A DNA stretch of 11,942 nucleotides from contig CAKOJI010000032.1 in assembly GCA_934089255.1 (NCBI GenBank), forward strand, positions 1-11,942, given 5' to 3'. Position numbers and translations under genes: made by a program. The DNA is from an uncultured Bacilli bacterium. GTDB lineage: Bacteria > Bacillota_I > Bacilli_A > RF39 > UBA660. This document shows positions 8,020 to 11,942 of the stretch, piece after piece. Each line of letters opens with the position of its first letter. Position 1 is the first letter of the stretch. The notes under the pieces were generated by a model. That model had not been told where the DNA came from. It did not search any database and saw nothing but the letters and a program-made list of their open reading frames with translations.

Positions 8020-9861
8020 ATGGGAACGTATTTTAAAAAACTTCGTTTAAGTTATATTTTTGCTTTTGCCATCGGAGCATTATTTATGACTATGAACGTA
8101 AGTGCAAAAACAATCACTTTAGACGATAATAGTGATAAACAAATTGTTGTTACTGAAGACACAACAATTGACTTAAATGGTAAGAAATTAGAAGTTGCTG
8201 GTACTCATGCAATTGTGGTTATGAAGGGTGCAACTTTAACAATCAAAGGTGACGGAAGTGTTATTGCTGATAGGGCTGCTATTTTTAATAAAGGTGGAGT
8301 TGTTAACATCCTAGGTGGTAGTTATTTATCAAATACTTGGTACACAATTAAAAACTTAGGTGTTATGACTATAAAAGATGGTACAATTGGTGGCGTTAAG
8401 CAAAAAAATGATTCTTCATTAGTCGCTAATGGATATTATGGTAATTTAAAAAATGATGAAGAAGCAAAACCAACTAAAGATCCTGGCATTTTATTAACAA
8501 TTGATGGTGGTAAATTTTCACATTTAACTAATACATCAACAATTAAAAGTGATGACTGGAGTAAAACTGTTATTAATAACGGTGAATTTACAAGTGAAAA
8601 TGGTTTTTTATTTCAAGCAAGTGGTGATATAGTAGTAAATGGTGGTAAATTTATAGGATATAATTCTATTGCTGTCTTAAATGGATTTAATACAGAAGAT
8701 GATCCTGGTACATTAACTATCAAAGGTGGTACTTTTAATGCTAAATATATTGCACGTGCTGATAATGATGGCTATTTAACAATTACTGGTGGAGATTTTA
8801 CTAATGTAACAGAAGGAGTAATTAATCCAAAGACAATGTGTGGTAATTACGATAAAAAAGCCAAAGTTGGTGATAAAATGTGTCCTTATACTTCTACAAT
8901 TTCAGGTGGAAAATATGCTTCAAATAACAATGACTTATTTAAGCATTTAAAAGAAGGATATGATGTATTACCTGTAGAAGGCAAATATATTGTAGATAAA
9001 AAACCAACATTAGAATTAAAAAAAGATGTATATTATGTTGAAAAAGGTAAAACTATTAAATTAGATTATACTGCAAATGAAACTGCTAAAAAATATTTAT
9101 CTATTACAAATGAAAATACAAAAATAGCAACTATAAAAGATGGAGTAATAACTGGTGTTAGTGCTGGTAAAACTAATATTGTTCTTAATTACGCTGGAAT
9201 GGGAGATAACGTAGAAGTAATAGTTTACGAAGTTAAAGCAGATGAATCAACAAAAAATGAAACATCAAACGTAACTAACATAGTAAAAGATTTACTAGAT
9301 AATAAAGATGTAAAAGGTATAGATAAAGATACAAAAGAAAAAATAGTTGAAGCTATTAAATCTGGTAAAACTATTGAAACAGAACTTTCTACTAAAGAAA
9401 TTAAATCTTCAGATTTAAGTAGTGAAACAAAAAAAGAAATAAATAAAACTATAAAGAAAGATGAAAAAATTGCTGCAATATTTGATATTAATGTTTTATT
9501 AAAAGCAAGCAATAATAACATTGGAAAACTAACAGAATTAGAAAATGCTGTACTAATTGGATTAGACGTTCCAAATAATATTCCTAAATTAAAAACTGGA
9601 TATACTAGAAAATACTATGTTATCCGTATCCATAATGGTAAAGCAGAAAGATTAGACGCAACTTACGAAAATGGTAAAGTTACATTTAAAACTGATAAGT
9701 TCTCTGATTACATCTTAACTTATGAAGATGTAGAAAGTAAAACAGAGTCAAATAAAGAATTAGATGATACTCCAAAAACTGGATATATAAACTATTCTAT
9801 AACATTTATAATATTTATAATGTTAACTATGGTTACTGTAAAACTTTTAAAAAGAAATTAA
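8020..9861 (+). CDS. Cell-wall-anchored surface protein: beta-helix, Ig-like domain, TPKTG sorting signal
   Basis: The 613-residue exported protein starts with a signal peptide (basic FKKLRL, hydrophobic core, probable cleavage after VSA at 27-29). Residues about 60-300 contain regularly spaced G-G-x-F/Y turns (LGGSY 98-102, DGGKF 162-166, NGGKF, KGGTF, TGGDF, SGGKY 295-299), typical of a right-handed beta-helix. C274 and C288 might form a disulfide. Residues about 329-406 look like a bacterial Ig-like (BIG2) domain, ending TIKDGVITGVSAGKTNI. A stalk-like region follows, with a YYVIRIHNGKAERLD...FSDYILTYED module known from other Firmicutes surface proteins. The C-terminus has TPKTG at 584-588, a hydrophobic helix and a KRN tail, which is a cell-wall sorting signal of non-LPXTG type. 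The sortase gene comes directly afterwards, so this is its probable substrate. The ligand or role is unknown; adhesion is inference. It has its own strong promoter and ribosome site. Confidence 0.85.
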   Translation: MGTYFKKLRLSYIFAFAIGALFMTMNVSAKTITLDDNSDKQIVVTEDTTIDLNGKKLEVAGTHAIVVMKGATLTIKGDGSVIADRAAIFNKGGVVNILGGSYLSNTWYTIKNLGVMTIKDGTIGGVKQKNDSSLVANGYYGNLKNDEEAKPTKDPGILLTIDGGKFSHLTNTSTIKSDDWSKTVINNGEFTSENGFLFQASGDIVVNGGKFIGYNSIAVLNGFNTEDDPGTLTIKGGTFNAKYIARADNDGYLTITGGDFTNVTEGVINPKTMCGNYDKKAKVGDKMCPYTSTISGGKYASNNNDLFKHLKEGYDVLPVEGKYIVDKKPTLELKKDVYYVEKGKTIKLDYTANETAKKYLSITNENTKIATIKDGVITGVSAGKTNIVLNYAGMGDNVEVIVYEVKADESTKNETSNVTNIVKDLLDNKDVKGIDKDTKEKIVEAIKSGKTIETELSTKEIKSSDLSSETKKEINKTIKKDEKIAAIFDINVLLKASNNNIGKLTELENAVLIGLDVPNNIPKLKTGYTRKYYVIRIHNGKAERLDATYENGKVTFKTDKFSDYILTYEDVESKTESNKELDDTPKTGYINYSITFIIFIMLTMVTVKLLKRN

Positions 9862-9863
9862 TT

Positions 9864-9885
9864 AGAGTGGGTTAACCACTCTTTT
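9864..9885 (+). terminator. Hairpin terminator between surface protein and sortase genes
   Basis: A perfect 7-bp stem (AGAGTGG at 9864-9870 with CCACTCT at 9876-9882, loop GTTAA) is followed by TTTT at 9882-9885 and then AT-rich sequence. The T tract is short, so partial read-through into the sortase gene is plausible. That would give more substrate than sortase. Confidence 0.75.
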
Positions 9886-9904
9886 ATATTTAATAAAAAT
9901 ATTA

Positions 9905-9910
9905 TATAAT
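9905..9910 (+). promoter_or_regulatory. Possible -10 element for the sortase gene
   Basis: A perfect TATAAT lies 15 bases before the sortase ATG, with no good -35 at the expected distance. Transcription would begin almost at the GGTGA ribosome site (9917-9921), leaving a leader of roughly ten bases. It may supplement read-through through the upstream hairpin. Confidence 0.4.
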
Positions 9911-9925
9911 AAGTACGGTGAAAAC

Positions 9926-10681
9926 ATGAAAAGAAAAAGATATAAATTAAAAAAAGTTTTTTATATACCAATTATTATAATTGTTCTAATTATTATTATA
10001 AGTATCACAACTAAAATACATAAACATAAAAAGATAGAAAATAAAGTAAATGATATATTAATAGAAACTAAAAACAATATAGATAAAAATTCAGATGAAC
10101 TTTTAAAAAAGGCTAAAGAACTAAAAAATATTAATAATGATTTTGTAGGAATACTTACTATACCAGATACCATAATAAATTATCCAGTAATGTATACTAA
10201 GGGTGAAGACTATTATTTAAGACGTAGTTTTGATAAAAAACAAAGTAATGCAGGAACTCTTTATATAGATAAATATAATAATATAGATCCTAGAGACGAT
10301 AACTTAATTATATACGGACATAATATGAATGACGGAACGATGTTTCACGAATTATTAAATTATAAAAAAGAAGAATTTTATAAAGAACATAAATACATAT
10401 ATTTTACTACTGATAAAGAATATGAAAAATACGAAGTAGTAGCATCATTCTTATCAAAAGTATATTATAAAACAGACCAAGTATTTAAATATTATAAATT
10501 TTATAATGCTAATAACGAAGATGAATTTAATAATTACGTAAAAAATATTAAAAAATTAAGTTTATATGATACAAACATTAAATTAAATTACAAAGATAAA
10601 TTCATTACATTATCTACATGTGAATATAGTCAAGAAAATGGTAGATTTGCTGTTGTTTTAAAAAAGATAGTAGAAGATTAA
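9926..10681 (+). CDS. srtB: Class B sortase
   Basis: Sortases are membrane-bound cysteine transpeptidases that cut a C-terminal sorting motif and join the protein to peptidoglycan. The 251 residues show a basic N-terminus, one membrane helix at about 11-30, and a class B-like catalytic domain. The triad is H132 (IIYGHNMNDGTMF), C232 (TLSTCEY) and R240 (NGRFAVV). The TLSTCxY...GRF spacing and the GHNM context are typical of class B rather than class A or C. The gene lies just downstream of a surface protein ending TPKTG. Class B enzymes are known to use NPQTN- or (S/N/P)PxTG-like motifs, so that protein is the likely client. No haem-uptake (isd) genes are visible. Its 3' end faces the GerM gene with a gap of only five bases, and the two share a terminator hairpin. 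The ribosome site is GGTGA, four bases before ATG. Confidence 0.92.
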   Translation: MKRKRYKLKKVFYIPIIIIVLIIIISITTKIHKHKKIENKVNDILIETKNNIDKNSDELLKKAKELKNINNDFVGILTIPDTIINYPVMYTKGEDYYLRRSFDKKQSNAGTLYIDKYNNIDPRDDNLIIYGHNMNDGTMFHELLNYKKEEFYKEHKYIYFTTDKEYEKYEVVASFLSKVYYKTDQVFKYYKFYNANNEDEFNNYVKNIKKLSLYDTNIKLNYKDKFITLSTCEYSQENGRFAVVLKKIVED

Positions 10682-10693
10682 TTCTACTATTTT
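10664..10693. terminator. Bidirectional terminator shared by convergent sortase and GerM genes
   Basis: The 9-bp stem ATAGTAGAA (10667-10675) with TTCTACTAT (10682-10690), extended by a G-U and two A-T pairs, encloses a GATTAA loop. It covers both stop codons. Six A residues (10660-10665) give a good U tract for the minus-strand transcript. The plus-strand T tract is only four bases, so termination should be better for the GerM gene. Confidence 0.75.
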
Positions 10694-11613
10694 AAATTAA
10701 ATGTACTTATTATTTTATTATTAACATAATATAAAACTTCATCTACGTTATAATTATCTTTAATACTTAAATTTATAGAATAACTAACTTCTTCTAAAAT
10801 ATTATTAGTATTAATATCTTCTAATATACCTTCATTAAAATTTAAAAGTAATGTTTTATCAGTTTCATTATAACTTAATAATTCTGTATTACTATTTAAA
10901 TAACTAATTAAATTAGTATTTAATAATTTATTTCCAGTTAATTCTTTTATTATAATTTCTATCTTATTTTTATCATTATTATCTATTTTAGTAACTGGTA
11001 CATAATAATAGTAATTATTATATTTTGACATATAATATATAGTAGTTTTACTTATATTATTTACATTAGTAATATTAAATTCTTTATTAACACCAATACC
11101 TCTATCAAGAATAGTATTCATATTTTTATTAGATTTAGGAAGTTTATTAAGTATATTACCTTCAACATATAAAGAAACATACTTTATATTATCTAAACTA
11201 GTTATAGAATATACAATAGATTCTATCATTTTTTCTTCATTTTCCAAACTAACATTAAGTAGTTCTTTACTAAAATTTAATTTAACTAAATTATTTTCTA
11301 TACTAATACCAATTAATTTAGTATTTTTAGGAATTACTTTAGTAAAACCTTCTCTTATATAATTATTAGATCCTATAGTTAATATATTTATTATTTCTTT
11401 TATTTTATCTTCTAATTTAGTACTAGTTAATATAGTACTAACTCTAGAAACATAATTATTATTATCTACTAAATATATAATATTAGTATTATTATTCTTA
11501 GTTATATTAGTTTTAATAGGTTCATTTTTATCTGGAAATAAATAAAGTATTCCTATAAGTAATATACAGGATAAACTTATAAATATTTTTCTTAAAGCTT
11601 TTCTCTTTAACAT
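10687..11613 (-). CDS. gerM: GerM-domain membrane-anchored protein (two GerM repeats)
   Basis: The 308-residue protein has a basic N-terminus and one hydrophobic anchor at about 10-26, then an extracytoplasmic part. Two homologous GerM-like domains are seen. The first, at about 44-155, includes GFTKVIPKNTKLIGISIENN, LVKLNFSKEL and YVSLYVEG. The second, at about 190-302, includes YYVPVTK, LISYLNSNTELLSYN, LLLNFNEGIL and VDEVLYYVNN. The x-L-x-F/NF-x-x-x-L pattern with a preceding beta strand is the family hallmark. In Bacillus GerM functions in sporulation and germination, but GerM domains also occur in non-sporulating Firmicutes and lipoproteins, so the role here is open. A cysteine at residue 15 sits inside the hydrophobic stretch and does not form a proper lipobox. 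The ATG at 11611-11613 has an AGGTG ribosome site five bases upstream. The symbol reflects domain content only. Confidence 0.8.
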   Translation of the reverse strand: MLKRKALRKIFISLSCILLIGILYLFPDKNEPIKTNITKNNNTNIIYLVDNNNYVSRVSTILTSTKLEDKIKEIINILTIGSNNYIREGFTKVIPKNTKLIGISIENNLVKLNFSKELLNVSLENEEKMIESIVYSITSLDNIKYVSLYVEGNILNKLPKSNKNMNTILDRGIGVNKEFNITNVNNISKTTIYYMSKYNNYYYYVPVTKIDNNDKNKIEIIIKELTGNKLLNTNLISYLNSNTELLSYNETDKTLLLNFNEGILEDINTNNILEEVSYSINLSIKDNYNVDEVLYYVNNKIISTFNLK

Positions 11614-11630
11614 AATTACACCTAATAAAT

Positions 11631-11660
11631 ACTATGATTTACTGTTTACAAAAATAACAA
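11631..11660 (-). promoter_or_regulatory. Possible minus-strand promoter for the GerM gene
   Basis: Read on the minus strand, TTGTTA (11655-11660) and CATAGT (11631-11636) are spaced by 18 bases. TAGTAT (11629-11634) is an alternative -10 with longer spacing. Both are weak matches. The -35 lies within the palindrome at 11653-11671. Confidence 0.25.
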
Positions 11661-11673
11661 AATTTGTTATTAT
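11645..11673 (+). promoter_or_regulatory. Sigma-A-type promoter for the 3'-terminal surface gene
   Basis: TTTACA (11645-11650) and TATTAT (11668-11673) are separated by exactly 17 bases. Transcription would begin near 11680, giving a leader of about 134 bases before the GTG at 11814. The palindrome at 11653-11671 fills the spacer and runs into the -10. Confidence 0.55.
11653..11671. promoter_or_regulatory. Operator-like perfect palindrome in the divergent intergenic region
   Basis: AATAACAAA (11653-11661), a single central A, and TTTGTTATT (11663-11671) form a perfect 9+1+9 inverted repeat. It lies between the -35 and -10 of the plus-strand promoter and over the likely -35 of the minus-strand GerM gene, a position suited to a repressor dimer. 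No T tract follows on either strand, so it is not terminator-like. The regulator is unknown. Confidence 0.4.
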
Positions 11674-11679
11674 TTTTAT

Positions 11680-11813
11680 AGAGTACAAGAGTACTTTTAT
11701 AAAGTATAAAAATTTACGATTCATGAAAAAATTATATCTTCCTTCCAACTCCAATTATGTTGAGGGAGGGTATAAAAGATATAATTTTTTCGTGTATTAG
11801 GAAGGGTGATAGT
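11680..11813 (+). promoter_or_regulatory. Structured 5' leader (possible cis-acting RNA switch or attenuator)
   Basis: This leader contains a small hairpin (AGTAC 11682-11686 with GTACT 11691-11695). It also has a perfect 16-bp stem (11725-11740 with 11776-11791), extendable by three pairs including a G-U. The 35-base loop of that stem carries CCTTCC (11741-11746) opposite GAGGGAGGG (11762-11770). The 3' arm ends in six T residues, so the element could act as an attenuator. CCTTCC is also exactly complementary to the Shine-Dalgarno GGAAGG at 11800-11805. Separately, 11713-11723 pairs perfectly over 11 bp with 11815-11825, covering the first codons. I recognise no known riboswitch class. The base pairing is seen directly; regulation is inferred. 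Confidence 0.5.
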
Positions 11814-11942
11814 GTGAATCGTAAACAAAGAATAATAGTAAGTGTAACAGGAATATTTATAGTACTACTAATACTTGTAGGTTTAACTTATGGATATTTT
11901 TTAACTAGGATAAATGGTAATACAAATGCTAAATCTATTTCA
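11814..11942 (+). CDS. N-terminus of a second 'YAYF'-type secreted surface protein, 3'-truncated
   Basis: Forty-three codons are visible, running off the right edge. A GTG start at 11814 follows the ribosome site GGAAGGGTG (11800-11808). The product begins MNRKQR, then a hydrophobic segment of about 19 residues (IVSVTGIFIVLLILVGL), then TYGYFLTRINGNTNAKSIS. The basic-hydrophobic-TYxYF pattern is that of SipW-dependent/TasA-like exported proteins. The GNTN-x-KSIS continuation matches, from memory, the start of the same gut-Bacilli surface family whose C-terminal part fills positions 1-1415. The two edge genes are therefore probably paralogues, though they share no overlapping region here that would prove it. 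The GTG at 11812 is followed at once by TGA and cannot be used. Expression probably starts at the promoter near 11645-11673 and passes through a strongly structured leader. Confidence 0.7.
   Translation, partial: MNRKQRIIVSVTGIFIVLLILVGLTYGYFLTRINGNTNAKSIS

Noticed and set aside
9225..9521. Minus-strand open frame of 98 codons inside the surface-protein gene
   Set aside because: It is antisense to a well-supported gene, rich in Ser/Leu/Phe as expected from reversed Lys/Glu codons, and has no ribosome site.
9961..10173. Minus-strand open frame of 70 codons inside the sortase gene
   Set aside because: It is a shadow of the AT-rich membrane-anchor coding region.
10687..11613. Lipoprotein signal in the GerM protein
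   Set aside because: The cysteine at residue 15 is inside the hydrophobic stretch and not at its end, and the -3 to -1 residues do not fit a lipobox.
11713..11825. Invertible DNA switch (phase-variable promoter)
   Set aside because: The inverted repeats lie downstream of the predicted promoter and enclose no promoter of their own, and no recombinase is nearby; an RNA structure explains them better.
1..11942. CRISPR arrays, tRNA or rRNA genes, insertion sequences
   Set aside because: No regularly spaced repeats, cloverleaf sequences, rRNA-like stretches, transposases or terminal repeats were found on reading through the window.
1..11942. Mycoplasma-type genetic code (TGA as Trp)
   Set aside because: All recognisable genes are full length without in-frame TGA and use TGG for tryptophan.

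Overview
The window comes from a very AT-rich, low-G+C Gram-positive chromosome. The evidence for this is the UvrC, ComN-like, Rel and Dtd proteins in Bacillus-like order, Shine-Dalgarno sites of the AGGAGG/GGTGA type, a class B sortase with a sorting-signal substrate, and a GerM-domain protein. UGA is not used as a sense codon: tryptophan is TGG and all nine readable genes stop at TAA or TAG, so the standard bacterial code fits. From memory of family members, the surface proteins at the two edges resemble those of uncultured gut Bacilli (RF39 / Erysipelotrichales-like lineages). That placement is inference; a Firmicutes/Bacilli assignment is safer.

Layout: (1) 1-1415, the 3' part of a secreted surface protein whose 5' end lies outside the window, closed by a hairpin terminator. 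(2) 1500-3161, an unrecognised 553-residue protein with two RNxxxHGNY motifs, one near each end, as expected for a double-HEPN ribonuclease. (3) 3209-4966, uvrC (nucleotide excision repair), with its own terminator. (4) 5041-7890, a compact operon: a ComN-type small regulator, rel (ppGpp metabolism) and dtd (D-aminoacyl-tRNA deacylase). The junctions are a 1-nt gap and a 1-nt overlap, and a hairpin terminator ends the unit. (5) 8020-10681, a beta-helix/Ig-like surface protein with a TPKTG sorting signal, followed by a class B sortase that probably anchors it. (6) 10687-11613 on the minus strand, a two-domain GerM protein that converges on the sortase and shares a bidirectional terminator with it. 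(7) 11614-11813, a divergent intergenic region with a good plus-strand promoter, an operator-like palindrome and a strongly structured leader. (8) 11814-11942, the first 43 codons of a second protein of what looks like the same surface family as (1).

The housekeeping block is therefore flanked on both sides by cell-surface genes. The items most worth following up are the double-HEPN protein, the structured leader in front of the last gene (perfect inverted repeats and an anti-Shine-Dalgarno element), the Rel protein whose HDxxED hydrolase motif reads HETISE while its synthetase motifs are intact, and the sortase/TPKTG substrate pair.
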